NCBI GenBank assembly: GCA_965284315.1
Contig: OZ260072.1
Location: forward strand, 558,001-622,000
Length of the DNA stretch: 64,000 bases
Direction: 5' to 3'
From: PCRC01 sp017848435
GTDB lineage: Bacteria; Pseudomonadota; Gammaproteobacteria; Burkholderiales; Burkholderiaceae_C
In this document: piece by piece, positions 38,556-48,100 of the stretch
Position numbering within the stretch: position 1 is the stretch's first letter
Layout of the letters: each line of letters opens with the position of its first letter
Position numbers and translations under genes: made by a program
Notes under the pieces: model-generated
What the model was told of the DNA's origin: nothing
What the model saw: only the letters and a program-made list of their open reading frames with translations
Database searches by the model: none

Positions 38556-40694
38556 TCAACGCACCGAGCTGCGGTCAGAGATCATTTTCGGTGTGATGAA
38601 AACCAGCAGCTCCTGCTTGTTGGAGGTGCGGTTACGGGTCTTGAACAAGTTGCCCAACACGGGGATGTCGCCCAACAAAGGAACACGCGACTCGTCTTCG
38701 TTCTCGGTCAGCTCGAAAATACCACCGATGACTACCGTGCCACCGTTCTCGACCAGCACCTGGGTCTGAACGTGCTTGGTGTTGATGGCAATGCCCTGCG
38801 CGGTGGTTTCACCCCGGGTGTCCTTGGTGACATCCAGGTCAAGAATGATGTTGCCTTCAGGGGTGATCTGGGGCGTGACCTCGAGCTTGAGGTTGGCTTT
38901 GCGGAACGCCACCGCCGTGGCGCCACTGGCGGTGGCGATCTGGAACGGGAATTCGGTGCCCTGCTCAATCAACGCTTTCGTCTGGTCGGCTGTGACCACG
39001 CGGGGGCTGGACACCACTTTGCCTTTGCCATCGGCTTCCAGCGCAGACAGCTCGAGGTTCAGGAACCGGTTGGCTGCGGAATTGAAGATGGAAATGGCAA
39101 ACGCAGCGGCAGGAAAACCGCCAGCACCGGCACTGGGCAAGTTCACGTAATTGCTGTTGACGGAGTCCACCACACCCCCAGCCCCTGACGTGGCCACCAC
39201 GTTGGCGTAGCTGGTGCCAAATGCGACGCGGCTGTTGCTATTGCCCACCTGGAAGCCCCCGTCGCCTCCGCGCTGTGCACGCAAATCCGAACCGCCCAGA
39301 CGCACACCCAACGAACGGCCAAAGGTGTCGGAAGCCTCGACAATGCGCGCTTCGATCAGCACCTGCCGGATGGGGATGTCGAGCTTGGAGATCAGGTCCT
39401 GCACCTGCTGCAGTACCGACGCGTTGTCGGTCACGAAAATCTGGTTGGTACGCGTCTCAGAAATCACACTGCCACGGGGCGACAGGATGCGCGAAGTGGT
39501 GCCGCCGGCACTGCCCGATGAAGAGCCCAGCTGGGCGGCGATCGCGGCTGCCTTGGTGTAGTTCAGTTGAAATCCCTGGGTGCGCAATGGCTCGACGTTT
39601 TGCAACGCGTTGCGCTCCTCGAATTCGCGCTTGTCTTTGGCGTTCAGTTCGTCCTTGGGCGCGACCAGCAACACGTTGCCTGTCTTACGCATGCCCAACC
39701 CCTTGGCCTGCAGGATGATGTCCAGCGCCTGGTCCCAGGGAACGTCTTTCAGGCGGAGGGTCACGGCACCCGTCACGGAATCGGACGTGATGATGTTGAA
39801 ATTGGTGAAGTCGGCAATCACCTGCAACAGCGAACGCACTTCGATGTTCTGGAAATTCAGCGACAGCTTTTCACCTGTGTAGCTGGGGCCCTTGGTCAGC
39901 TTGGACGGGTCCACCTTCTGCGGCCGAACTTCCACCACAAACTGGTTGTCGCTCTGGTAGGCGCTGTGCTCCCACAGGCCACGCGGCTCAATCACCATGC
40001 GCACCCGGTCACCCGACTGGGTCGTGGTCACGGTTTGCACCGGTGTGCCGAAGTCGGTCACATCCAGGCGACGGCGCAGGCCCTCGGGCAAGGAGGTCTT
40101 GAGAAACTCCACGACCAGTGTCTGGCCCTGCTGCCGGATATCCACACCCACTTGGTTGTTGGCAAGGTCCACGACCACGCGGCCGGTGTTGTCAACGCCA
40201 CGGCGAAAGTCGAGATCGCGCAAGGGCAGCACATCGCGGTTGCGGTTCTCTGCAAAGTGCTGCGCCCCCGGTGCTGGCGCCGCCGCATTGGCGGCTGGCT
40301 CCAGCAGCACCAGCAGGGTTTTGCCACGGATTTGCGTGGTGTATGCAGCGGCCTGCTTCAGGTTCAGCACCACACGTGTCCTGTCACCCGCCTGGACAAC
40401 ATTGACAGAACGCAGGTTGCCTTGGTTGACCTCCACTGCAGAGCGGCCCATGGCATTGCTCACCCCGGGAAAGTCCAGCGCGATGCGGGCGGGCGACTGG
40501 ATCGCAAATCCTTTGGGCGATGCGGCCAGGGGTTCCGACAATTCGATGCGAACCAGTTCAGCGCCCCCCTGTACCGAACCCGTGACGGACTCGATCCGCG
40601 GCTCGGCCTGCGCTGCCACAGACGCACACCAGACCACCGCCAGCAAGCCCACGCGCCACAGGCCGTGCCACGAAAGACGCTCAACTTTTGTCAT
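38556..40694 (-). CDS. pilQ: type IV pilus outer-membrane secretin PilQ
   Basis: A 712-aa secretin forming the pilus exit pore. It has a signal peptide (about 1-30), two AMIN domains (about 35-260) that bind peptidoglycan, an STN/N1 region (LSLNFQNIEVRSLLQVIADFTNFN) and the secretin core. The core shows VPWDQALDIILQAKGLG and the C-terminal VIGGIFE...VPLLGDIPVLGNLF signature. A 4-nt overlap with pilP shows coupling. It is the last gene of pilMNOPQ. Confidence 0.96.
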   Translation of the reverse strand: MTKVERLSWHGLWRVGLLAVVWCASVAAQAEPRIESVTGSVQGGAELVRIELSEPLAASPKGFAIQSPARIALDFPGVSNAMGRSAVEVNQGNLRSVNVVQAGDRTRVVLNLKQAAAYTTQIRGKTLLVLLEPAANAAAPAPGAQHFAENRNRDVLPLRDLDFRRGVDNTGRVVVDLANNQVGVDIRQQGQTLVVEFLKTSLPEGLRRRLDVTDFGTPVQTVTTTQSGDRVRMVIEPRGLWEHSAYQSDNQFVVEVRPQKVDPSKLTKGPSYTGEKLSLNFQNIEVRSLLQVIADFTNFNIITSDSVTGAVTLRLKDVPWDQALDIILQAKGLGMRKTGNVLLVAPKDELNAKDKREFEERNALQNVEPLRTQGFQLNYTKAAAIAAQLGSSSGSAGGTTSRILSPRGSVISETRTNQIFVTDNASVLQQVQDLISKLDIPIRQVLIEARIVEASDTFGRSLGVRLGGSDLRAQRGGDGGFQVGNSNSRVAFGTSYANVVATSGAGGVVDSVNSNYVNLPSAGAGGFPAAAFAISIFNSAANRFLNLELSALEADGKGKVVSSPRVVTADQTKALIEQGTEFPFQIATASGATAVAFRKANLKLEVTPQITPEGNIILDLDVTKDTRGETTAQGIAINTKHVQTQVLVENGGTVVIGGIFELTENEDESRVPLLGDIPVLGNLFKTRNRTSNKQELLVFITPKMISDRSSVR

Positions 40695-41242
40695 TTTGAT
40701 TTCTCCTGGAGCTGCAAGGTGGCCAGCCGCTCAATCCATTCACCGGCTGCATCCTGCACGATTTCGCGCAACGTGAGCTCCGTCTCCGATACCCGGGTAA
40801 TCCGGCCATAGTTCTGGCCGAGGTAGTTGCCTGCACGGACCTGGTACAGCAGGTTGTCCACCCGCACCAAGGCAACCGGCTGGCCTTTGTTCAACAGGCT
40901 GCCCACCATCGTGACGGCGTCCAGTGGAAAGGCTTCCAGCGCTTCTTTGCGACGGCGCAACTCCGGGTCCACCAGGCCCGTATTGCCGCTGTAGCCCGCC
41001 TCCCGGCGCAACGCCTGGGTCAGCTTCTGGCTGTTGAACGGCTCGACAATGCGCTCCTGGGTGTACGCCTGTGGCACGTATTTCTTGGGCTCAGACACGG
41101 TCCCGATCTTGGGTTGCGCCTGGTTGCGCTGCTGCGTCATCCACTGCTGCAGTTCTTCGCTCTCGGAACTGCCACATCCCAGCAGGGTGAGGCTGCCGCC
41201 GAGGACCAACAGCAACGCCGCTCGATGACAGGTACCACTCAT
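40691..41242 (-). CDS. pilP: type IV pilus assembly lipoprotein PilP
   Basis: A 183-aa lipoprotein with lipobox LLGC (about 20-23) and the PilP domain (about 85-180). That domain shows GLVDPELRRRKEALEAFPLD, VTMVGSLLNKGQPVALVRVD and YLGQNYGRITRVSETELTLRE. It links the PilNO platform to PilQ. It overlaps pilQ and pilO by 4 nt each. Confidence 0.95.
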   Translation of the reverse strand: MSGTCHRAALLLVLGGSLTLLGCGSSESEELQQWMTQQRNQAQPKIGTVSEPKKYVPQAYTQERIVEPFNSQKLTQALRREAGYSGNTGLVDPELRRRKEALEAFPLDAVTMVGSLLNKGQPVALVRVDNLLYQVRAGNYLGQNYGRITRVSETELTLREIVQDAAGEWIERLATLQLQEKSK

Positions 41243-41904
41243 TTTCTCGCTCCAGCAGGGCCCTTGGCGGCGATCTCATCGGCATCCAGATAACGAAAAG
41301 TGTTGGCTGTGCCGTCCATGGCCAGGGTCCCGTCTTTCGCCGGCACGATGGTCAAATTGCTGAGGGTCACGATGCGCGACATGTTGGCCACGTCGGCCAC
41401 AAAAGAGCCGATGTCGTGGTAACGGCCCACCACACGCACACTGATCGGCAACTCGGCGTAATACTCTTTCACCGCCACCTGGCCAGGGCGAAACAGGTCA
41501 AACTGCAGGTTGCGGCCAATGCCCGCCTGGTTGATGTCCGACAGCAAGGCGTCCATTTCCGCCTTGCTGGGCAGCTGCTTTTCGAGTTGGGTCACGTACT
41601 GCAGCACCTGTTCACGTTGCTTCTTCAGCGCGTCCAGATTCACCACCTGGGCGACCTTTTTCTTGTACTCCTCGCGCAGCACCAGTTCTTTGGCCCGCTC
41701 CGCTTCAAGCGCCACGTCGGAGTCACTGAGCCACAGGAACCAGGAAGCACCCACCACGAAGGCGACCACCGTGGCGCAGAGCAGGTAACGAGGAATGTCT
41801 GGCCAAACCGACGGGTCCTTCGGGTCCAGATTGCGGAACTGCGCCAGCAAAGGCTCGGCACGTTGCGCCAGGCTGAGCTTGGGTAGGGGTTTCTTGGTCG
41901 CCAT
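41239..41904 (-). CDS. pilO: type IV pilus alignment protein PilO
   Basis: A 221-aa bitopic inner-membrane protein: one helix at about 43-62, a coiled coil (about 68-115) and a periplasmic ferredoxin-like domain. That domain includes LLSDINQAGIGRNLQFDLFRP and VKEYYAELPISVRVVGRYHD. It dimerises with PilN. It overlaps pilP by 4 nt and follows pilN by 6 nt. Confidence 0.94.
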   Translation of the reverse strand: MATKKPLPKLSLAQRAEPLLAQFRNLDPKDPSVWPDIPRYLLCATVVAFVVGASWFLWLSDSDVALEAERAKELVLREEYKKKVAQVVNLDALKKQREQVLQYVTQLEKQLPSKAEMDALLSDINQAGIGRNLQFDLFRPGQVAVKEYYAELPISVRVVGRYHDIGSFVADVANMSRIVTLSNLTIVPAKDGTLAMDGTANTFRYLDADEIAAKGPAGARK

Positions 41905-41910
41905 GGGTGT

Positions 41911-42513
41911 TTACCGTGGTGCCGACGCTGCAGCCGCCGCTTTTTCAACATCTTCGCTCGTGCGAAGCGCCATGCGCATCGTGAAATTTCCGACGCGCCG
42001 GGTGTCCCGGGCGTTCAAAGCGAGGTTGGCTGCCACAATTTCCACCAGCTCAGGACGCGTCATCCAACTGCTGTCGCCGGCAATGTTCCGCAACAACTCG
42101 GACACACGCTCATTGGACTGCGCCACACCGGTCACCGTGATCAGGTTGTTGCTCTGCCGCATTGAATTGATGTAGACCCCGTCAGGCAGCAGGCGCGCCA
42201 GCTCGTTCAGCAGGTGCACCGGTGCATTGCGGTTGGCCTGCAAGTCTTCCACCGCTTTTTGCCGGGCCTTCAGCGCTGCAATCTCGTTCTGCAGGTTGGC
42301 CACTTCCTTGATGATCACATCCATGCGCTTGTTTTCGGCGATCAACAGGCCGTTTTTGCCCTGCTGGTTGGCAATTTGGGCTTCATACCACAGGTACACC
42401 ACACCCGAAATCAGCAGCCCCGCCAAAGCCGACACCCCCAGGGCCACGTTGAACAGGTCGCGCCGGCGCTTGCGGGCCGCCTCACGGTGCGGCAGCAGGT
42501 TGATCAGGATCAC
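41911..42513 (-). CDS. pilN: type IV pilus alignment protein PilN
   Basis: A 200-aa bitopic protein that starts MILINLLPHREAARKRRR; this N-terminal INLLP motif binds PilM. One helix follows (about 24-46), then a coiled coil and a periplasmic domain (GVYINSMRQSNNLITVTG). The C-terminus is Ala-rich. It overlaps pilM by 4 nt. Confidence 0.95.
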   Translation of the reverse strand: MILINLLPHREAARKRRRDLFNVALGVSALAGLLISGVVYLWYEAQIANQQGKNGLLIAENKRMDVIIKEVANLQNEIAALKARQKAVEDLQANRNAPVHLLNELARLLPDGVYINSMRQSNNLITVTGVAQSNERVSELLRNIAGDSSWMTRPELVEIVAANLALNARDTRRVGNFTMRMALRTSEDVEKAAAAASAPR

Positions 42514-43589
42514 TGGACAAACCTCCGCATGGCCAGGCCGCAGGCAGTGAGGTAGGAAGGCGCTTCACGCCGCATCTTTTTCTCTCTGACACGGCCGCCA
42601 ATGCTCATGCCCTCAAAGGGGTTGGCGGGTTTGCAAATGAACGACGTCTGCTGCGTGACCGCTTCCGTCAGGCCGGGCAGTGCCGAAGACCCGCCTGCGA
42701 GCAGGATCTGGTCCACCTGGTTGTAGGGCGTGCTGGTGAAGAAGAACTGCAGGGCCCGGGCGATCTCCTGGGCCAACACATCCACGAATGGGCGCAAAAC
42801 GCTGGCAGCGTAGTCGTCAGGCAATTCACCACTGCGTTTGCGACTTTCGGCTTCTTCCGGCGACATGCCAAACTGGCGCACGATCAACTGGGTGAGCTGC
42901 GCACCACCAAAGGCCTGGTCGCGTTCGTACAGCAATTCGTCATTGCGCAGCACCTGCATGCTGGTGGTGAAGGCCCCGACCTCAAACAGCGCGGTCAAGG
43001 TGTTGGCGCCATGGTTTGGGAGGTCATGTATGAGCCGGCCAACCGCCAGGCGCGATGCGTAGGGTTCGATGTCCACGATCACAGGCTTGAGGCCTGCCGC
43101 CTCGGCCAGGCCTTGCAGGTCCTGAACCTTTTCCTTGCGCGATGCGGCAATCAGCACATCCACATCGGTGCCATTGCCGGCACTCGGGCCAATCACGCAG
43201 AAATCGAGGCTGACTTCGTCCAGCGAGAACGGGATGTACTGGTTGGCCTCGGATTCCACCTGCACCTCCAGCTCTGGATCGGACAAGCCGCTGGGCAGGA
43301 CGATTTTTTTGGTGATCACCGCCGATGCCGGCAACGCCATGGCCACATTTTTGACCTTGGTGCCGCTTTTCTTGACCACGCGCCGCACGGCTTCGGCGAC
43401 CTCGTCAAACTTTTCAATGTTGCCGTCGGTGATCCAGCCGCGTTCCAGCAGCTCCATGGCGCAGCGCTCCAGCACCCATTGGCCAGAATTCATTTGACCC
43501 AACTCAACCAGCTTCACACTGGAAGAGCTGATGTCCAAGCCCAGCAGTGGCGGGGCTTCCTTTTTGAACAAATCATTCAGTGAAATCAA
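42510..43589 (-). CDS. pilM: type IV pilus inner-membrane-platform ATPase-like protein PilM
   Basis: A 359-aa actin-fold cytoplasmic protein that docks on PilN. Family segments are LLGLDISSSSVKLVEL near the start, EVQVESEANQYIPFSLDEV and ILLAGGSSALPGL in the nucleotide-binding half. The start fits TTG 43589 (MISLNDLFKK), with an AGG about 9 nt upstream; no ATG gives this N-terminus. It is the first gene of the pil operon, divergent from the PBP1A gene. Confidence 0.94.
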   Translation of the reverse strand: MISLNDLFKKEAPPLLGLDISSSSVKLVELGQMNSGQWVLERCAMELLERGWITDGNIEKFDEVAEAVRRVVKKSGTKVKNVAMALPASAVITKKIVLPSGLSDPELEVQVESEANQYIPFSLDEVSLDFCVIGPSAGNGTDVDVLIAASRKEKVQDLQGLAEAAGLKPVIVDIEPYASRLAVGRLIHDLPNHGANTLTALFEVGAFTTSMQVLRNDELLYERDQAFGGAQLTQLIVRQFGMSPEEAESRKRSGELPDDYAASVLRPFVDVLAQEIARALQFFFTSTPYNQVDQILLAGGSSALPGLTEAVTQQTSFICKPANPFEGMSIGGRVREKKMRREAPSYLTACGLAMRRFVQ

Positions 43590-43744
43590 AACAGCGCCTG
43601 CATTTGTGTGAACTGAATGGCTTACAACTCATGTGTATTTGTACTGCGGACAGATGTTAGCAGCAGCGTCTCTGGTAGCGCGGTGGTTTCGCGCGCTGGG
43701 GGTGGCCGCGTTGCGTAAAGCACACGCCACCCACCGGCCGTTTC

Positions 43745-43750
43745 TATAAT
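43745..43750 (+). promoter_or_regulatory. consensus -10 upstream of the PBP1A gene
   Basis: A perfect TATAAT 26 nt before the ATG; no good -35 at 16-18 nt. The 186-nt divergent region to pilM holds nothing else clear apart from a GC-rich stretch with small inverted repeats. Confidence 0.4.
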
Positions 43751-43775
43751 CATTTTTGCTTGCGCTCGACCACCT

Positions 43776-46196
43776 ATGCCCAAAGACACGCCCGACACCC
43801 CTTCTTCATCGGCTCGCCAAGCCAAAAATGGAGGGTATCCGGATTGGCTGGCACTGGCACTGCGCATCGCCTTGTGGCTTGGCGGCCTGTTGGTGGCGGG
43901 CGCTTTGTGCCTGCTGATGGTGATTGCGACCGCGCTGGCGGTGGCCTACCCCAACCTGCCGGACATCACCGACCTGTCGGACTACCGGCCGAAGCTGCCG
44001 ATGCGGATTTACTCGACCGAAGGCACGCTGATCGGTGAATTTGGCGAAGAGCGTCGTCGCCTGACACCGATAGGCGACATCCCCAAAGTCATGAAGGAGG
44101 CGGTGCTCGCCATTGAGGACGCGCGTTTCTATGCCCACGGCGGGGTGGATTACATCGGCGTCATCCGTGCCGGTCTGGCAAACGTGGGCCGCGCCAAAAG
44201 CCAGGGCGCGTCGACCATCACGATGCAGGTGGCACGCAACGTCTACCTGTCGGCCGAGAAAAGCTACATCCGCAAGATCTACGAAATCCTGCTGACCTTC
44301 AAGCTTGAACACCTGCTCAGCAAGGACCAGATTCTGGAAATCTACATGAACCAGATCTACCTGGGCCAGCGCGCCTATGGTTTTGCCGCCGCTTCGGAGA
44401 TTTACTTCGGCAAACCCCTGAAAGACGTCAACATTGCCGAGGCGGCCATGCTCGCCGGCCTGCCCAAGGCGCCATCGGCCTACAACCCGGTCAGCAACCC
44501 GAACCGGGCGCGCGTGCGACAGCTCTACATCATTGAGCGGATGGAGGAAAACGGTTTCATCACCAAGGAACAGGCACTGATTGCGCGCGACACACCGCTG
44601 ACCATCCGCAGCCGCACCAACAACTACCAGGGCCTGCACGCCGAACACGTGGCAGAAACCGTGCGCCAGATGATGTTCACACAGTACGGCGACGAGACCT
44701 ACACACGGGGGCTCAACGTCTACACCACGGTCCGTGCCGAAGACCAGTCCACCGCTTACAAGGCCCTGCGCCGCGGTGTCATGGACTTCGAGCGCCGCCA
44801 AATCTACCGCGGGCCTGAAAAGTTCATCGACCTGCCCACCGACGCCAAAGCGGCCGAAGAAATGGTCGACGACGCACTGGTCGACTTCCCGGACAGCGAC
44901 GACCTGATGACCGCCATCGTGCTCAGTGCATCGCCCCAGAAAGTGGTGGCCGAGCGGCAGAATGGCGAACGCATCGAGATCACCGGCGAGGGCCTGAAGC
45001 CGGCACAGTCCGGCCTGTCGGCCAAGGCACCGCCCAACATCCGCATCCGGCGCGGCGCCATCATCCGCGTCGCGCAGGTCGGCAAAAAAACCTGGGAAAT
45101 CACACAAATGCCAGAAGTGGAAGGGGCGTTTGTGGCCCTTGACCCGCGCGACGGCAGCGTGCGCGCCCTGGTGGGTGGCTTTGACTACGAACGCAACAAG
45201 TTCAACCATGTCACCCAGGCCTGGCGCCAGCCCGGTTCCAGCTTCAAGCCGTTCATTTATTCCGCCGCACTGGAAAAAGGCTTCACGCCCGCCACCGTGG
45301 TCAACGACGCGCCGCTGTTCTTTGACGCTGGCGTGACCGGTGGCCAGCCCTGGGAGCCCAAAAACTACGACGGCACCTTCGATGGCCCAATGAGCCTGCG
45401 CCGGGGCCTGGCGCGCTCCAAAAACATGGTGTCGATCCGTGTGTTGCAGTCGGTCGGTCCCAAGACGGCCCAGGAATGGGCCACCCATTTCGGTTTTGAC
45501 GCAGAGAAGCACCCCGCCTACCTGACGCTGGCACTGGGCGCTGGCTCTGTCACACCCATGCAGATGGCCACCGCCTACGCGGTGTTTGCCAACGGCGGCT
45601 ACCGCATCAACCCCTACCTGATCACCCGCGTGACCGACTACAAAGGCCGTGTCCTGGTTGACACCCAGCCGCCGGCACTGGACGAATCGGCGCGGGCCAT
45701 TCCTGAGCGCAACGCCTTCGTCATGACCAGCCTGCTGCAGGAGGTCACCCGTTCAGGCACCGCCGCACGTGCCCAGGCCACGTTGAAGCGGCCCGACGTT
45801 TACGGCAAAACTGGCACCACCAACGACTCGATCGATGCGTGGTTCGCCGGCTACCAGAAAACCGTGGTGGCGGTGGCGTGGATGGGCTATGACACGCCGC
45901 GCAAACTCGGCGACCGTGAAACCGGTGGTGGCCTCAGCCTGCCGGTGTGGATCAGCTACATGACGCAAGCCCTCAAGGGTGTACCGGTGTCAGAACCTGC
46001 CGCGCCGCAAGGTGTGGTCAATGTGGGTGGTGAATGGCTATACACCGAATACGCCAACAACAGCGGCGTCACCAGCGTCGGGCTGGACGACCCGGGCGCG
46101 ACCGTGCCAGGCACGCGGCCACCGGGTGCCCCCGCCGCACAGGTGCCGCCAAGCGCCGAAGAGCGGCGCAGCATCCTGGATTTTTTCCGCAACTGA
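43776..46196 (+). CDS. mrcA: penicillin-binding protein 1A
   Basis: An 806-aa bifunctional class A PBP. It has a membrane anchor (about 30-58), a glycosyltransferase domain with the catalytic Glu114 in AIEDARFYAHGG and QGASTITMQVARN, and an intermediate OB-like region. The transpeptidase domain has the SxxK nucleophile S488/K491 (GSSFKPF), SKN in ARSKNMVS and KTGTTND at 678-684. The C-terminal tail is Pro-rich. It makes and cross-links glycan strands; it is divergent from pilMNOPQ, a conserved neighbourhood. Confidence 0.96.
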   Translation: MPKDTPDTPSSSARQAKNGGYPDWLALALRIALWLGGLLVAGALCLLMVIATALAVAYPNLPDITDLSDYRPKLPMRIYSTEGTLIGEFGEERRRLTPIGDIPKVMKEAVLAIEDARFYAHGGVDYIGVIRAGLANVGRAKSQGASTITMQVARNVYLSAEKSYIRKIYEILLTFKLEHLLSKDQILEIYMNQIYLGQRAYGFAAASEIYFGKPLKDVNIAEAAMLAGLPKAPSAYNPVSNPNRARVRQLYIIERMEENGFITKEQALIARDTPLTIRSRTNNYQGLHAEHVAETVRQMMFTQYGDETYTRGLNVYTTVRAEDQSTAYKALRRGVMDFERRQIYRGPEKFIDLPTDAKAAEEMVDDALVDFPDSDDLMTAIVLSASPQKVVAERQNGERIEITGEGLKPAQSGLSAKAPPNIRIRRGAIIRVAQVGKKTWEITQMPEVEGAFVALDPRDGSVRALVGGFDYERNKFNHVTQAWRQPGSSFKPFIYSAALEKGFTPATVVNDAPLFFDAGVTGGQPWEPKNYDGTFDGPMSLRRGLARSKNMVSIRVLQSVGPKTAQEWATHFGFDAEKHPAYLTLALGAGSVTPMQMATAYAVFANGGYRINPYLITRVTDYKGRVLVDTQPPALDESARAIPERNAFVMTSLLQEVTRSGTAARAQATLKRPDVYGKTGTTNDSIDAWFAGYQKTVVAVAWMGYDTPRKLGDRETGGGLSLPVWISYMTQALKGVPVSEPAAPQGVVNVGGEWLYTEYANNSGVTSVGLDDPGATVPGTRPPGAPAAQVPPSAEERRSILDFFRN

Positions 46197-46223
46197 CGGG
46201 CTGTTGCGGCAGCGGCGGCACCT

Positions 46224-46553
46224 TCAGGCGGTAAAGCCCAGCGCTTCGCCGGCCTGGGCACTGGCGTTGGCGGTCAGGTCGGCAAAAAATTCCTGGCCGG
46301 TTTTCGTGTCACGCCAGTGCGCGCCGTCAAACTTGTAGTGGAAGCCACCGGCACGTGCGGCCAGCCAGATTTCATGCAGTGGCTTTTGCAGGTTCACAAT
46401 GATTTGTGACCGGTTGGCAAAGGTCAGCGTGACCATGCCACCCACCCGCTGGTTGTCGATGTCGGCATCGGTGTTGTCGTTGATGCGGTCGCAGCAACGC
46501 TCCACCGCCCGCAACACGGCCTCGGCCTGGTTCATGAACTCGGGGTCGGTCAT
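46224..46553 (-). CDS. cyaY: iron donor protein CyaY (frataxin)
   Basis: A 109-aa frataxin-fold protein that binds iron and modulates Fe-S assembly on IscS. The acidic ridge (DRINDNTDADIDNQRVGGMV) and the beta-sheet core (LTFANRSQIIVNLQKPLHEIW) are visible. The start is ATG 46553 (MTDPEF). Its start codon is only 10 bp from that of lptM on the other strand. Confidence 0.94.
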   Translation of the reverse strand: MTDPEFMNQAEAVLRAVERCCDRINDNTDADIDNQRVGGMVTLTFANRSQIIVNLQKPLHEIWLAARAGGFHYKFDGAHWRDTKTGQEFFADLTANASAQAGEALGFTA

Positions 46554-46563
46554 ACAATTTACC

Positions 46564-46752
46564 ATGTTGAAAATTCGTCAAATTCTAGTCATTGGCCTGC
46601 TGCCAGCCTGGGTGGTGGCCCATTCGGGCTGCGGCCAGCGCGGTGACCTCGTGCTTCCCAAACCGCCAGCCGGTACCGAGCGGGCCAGCTTGCCACAACT
46701 GCTCAAACCCGGAACGCCCGAGCCTGCCGCTTCCACCCCGGCCAAACCATGA
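46564..46752 (+). CDS. lptM: LPS translocon maturation chaperone LptM (YifL-like lipoprotein)
   Basis: A 62-aa small lipoprotein. Signal peptide with lipobox HSGC, then GQRGDLVLPKP, the family core, and a Pro/Ala-rich tail. In E. coli LptM helps LptD form its correct disulfides at the outer membrane. The gene sits between cyaY (divergent) and lysA (4-nt overlap), as in many proteobacteria. A TACAAT -10 overlapping the cyaY start codon would give an almost leaderless mRNA. Confidence 0.85.
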   Translation: MLKIRQILVIGLLPAWVVAHSGCGQRGDLVLPKPPAGTERASLPQLLKPGTPEPAASTPAKP

Positions 46753-48032
46753 CCACACCCATGCTCCCCGGCCACCCCCACACTGCCTACCGGGGCGGTG
46801 AACTCTGCATCGCCACACAGCCGCTGACGGCCTTGGCACGCCAGCATGGCACACCTTTGTTCGTTTACAGCAAGGCCGCCATGTTGGACGCATTGGCCGC
46901 CTACCAGCGCGGCTTCGCCGGCCGCAACGCGCAGATTTGTTATGCGATGAAGGCCAACTCGTCGCTCGGCGTGCTGCAGGTCTTTGCCGAAGCCGGCTGC
47001 GGCTTCGACATCGTTTCCGGCGGTGAACTCGACCGTGTGCTGGCTGCAGGCGGCGACGCCCGCAAAATCATTTTTTCTGGCGTAGGCAAAACGCGCAGCG
47101 AGATGGGCCAGGCACTACAGGCGGGCATTGGTTGCTTCAACGTCGAGAGCGAAGCCGAACTGGAGGTGTTGAGCGAGGTCGCGCTGTCGCTGGGCCAACG
47201 CGCGCCGGTCAGCATCCGCGTGAACCCGAATGTGGACCCGAAAACCCACCCCTACATTTCCACCGGCCTCAAGGGCAACAAGTTCGGCGTGGCCCACGAG
47301 CGCACGCTGCAGACCTACCAGCGCGCAGCGGCCCTGCCGGGGCTGAAGGTGGTCGGCATCGACTGCCACATCGGCTCGCAGATCACCGACACCACCCCCT
47401 ACCTCGACGCGATGGACCGCGTGCTCGATTTGGTGGCCACGGTGGAGGCCGCCGGCATTCCCCTTCACCACATCGACTTCGGCGGCGGCCTGGGCATTGA
47501 CTACAACGGTGACACGCCCCCTGCGGCCGATGCGCTGTGGGCCCAACTGCTCGCCAAACTGGACGCACGCGGCTACGGCCAACGCCAACTGATGATCGAG
47601 CCCGGCCGCTCGCTGGTCGGCAACGCGGGCGTCTGCCTGACCGAGGTGCTGTACCTGAAACCGGGCGAACAGAAGAACTTTTGCATCATCGACGCCGCGA
47701 TGAACGAACTGCCCCGCCCTGCGATGTACGAGGCCTTTCACCAGATCGTGCCGCTGGCCCCGCGTGGCACCGCCACCACCGTGTACGACGTGGTCGGCCC
47801 GGTGTGCGAAAGCGGTGACTGGCTCGGGCGTGACCGGGCCCTGGCCGTGCAACCGGGCGATTTGCTGGCGGTGCTGTCGGCAGGCGCCTACTGCATGAGC
47901 ATGGCCAGCAACTACAACACCCGCGGCCGACCGGCCGAGGTGCTGGTCGATGGCGACCGGGCCACCGTGATCCGCGAACGGGAAACAGCGCAGGACCAGA
48001 TGCGCCACGAGCGGCTGGTGAACACCCGTTGA
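46749..48032 (+). CDS. lysA: diaminopimelate decarboxylase
   Basis: A 427-aa PLP enzyme for the last step of lysine synthesis (meso-DAP to lysine). The PLP lysine is in CYAMKANSSLGVLQ, the glycine-rich phosphate loop in DFGGGLGIDY, the EPGRSLVGNAG motif and the C-terminal Cys region GPVCESGDWLG plus SAGAYCMSMASNYN. It overlaps lptM by 4 nt. Confidence 0.96.
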   Translation: MTTPMLPGHPHTAYRGGELCIATQPLTALARQHGTPLFVYSKAAMLDALAAYQRGFAGRNAQICYAMKANSSLGVLQVFAEAGCGFDIVSGGELDRVLAAGGDARKIIFSGVGKTRSEMGQALQAGIGCFNVESEAELEVLSEVALSLGQRAPVSIRVNPNVDPKTHPYISTGLKGNKFGVAHERTLQTYQRAAALPGLKVVGIDCHIGSQITDTTPYLDAMDRVLDLVATVEAAGIPLHHIDFGGGLGIDYNGDTPPAADALWAQLLAKLDARGYGQRQLMIEPGRSLVGNAGVCLTEVLYLKPGEQKNFCIIDAAMNELPRPAMYEAFHQIVPLAPRGTATTVYDVVGPVCESGDWLGRDRALAVQPGDLLAVLSAGAYCMSMASNYNTRGRPAEVLVDGDRATVIRERETAQDQMRHERLVNTR

Positions 48033-48033
48033 A

Positions 48034-48100
48034 TGCTATTGATTCAATAGCTGAATCACCAGATTTGACTAAGGCTAAGCGCGTTTTTTGCTTAAAAACT
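48034..48100 (+). repeat. dispersed repeat, copy E
   Basis: Core ATAGCTGAATCACCAGATTT, then GACTAAGGCTAAGCGCG and TTTTTTGCTTAAAAAC. It lies between the convergent lysA and msrQ genes and runs into the msrQ 3' end, where it codes for the tail LSKKRA and the stop. Confidence 0.75.
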
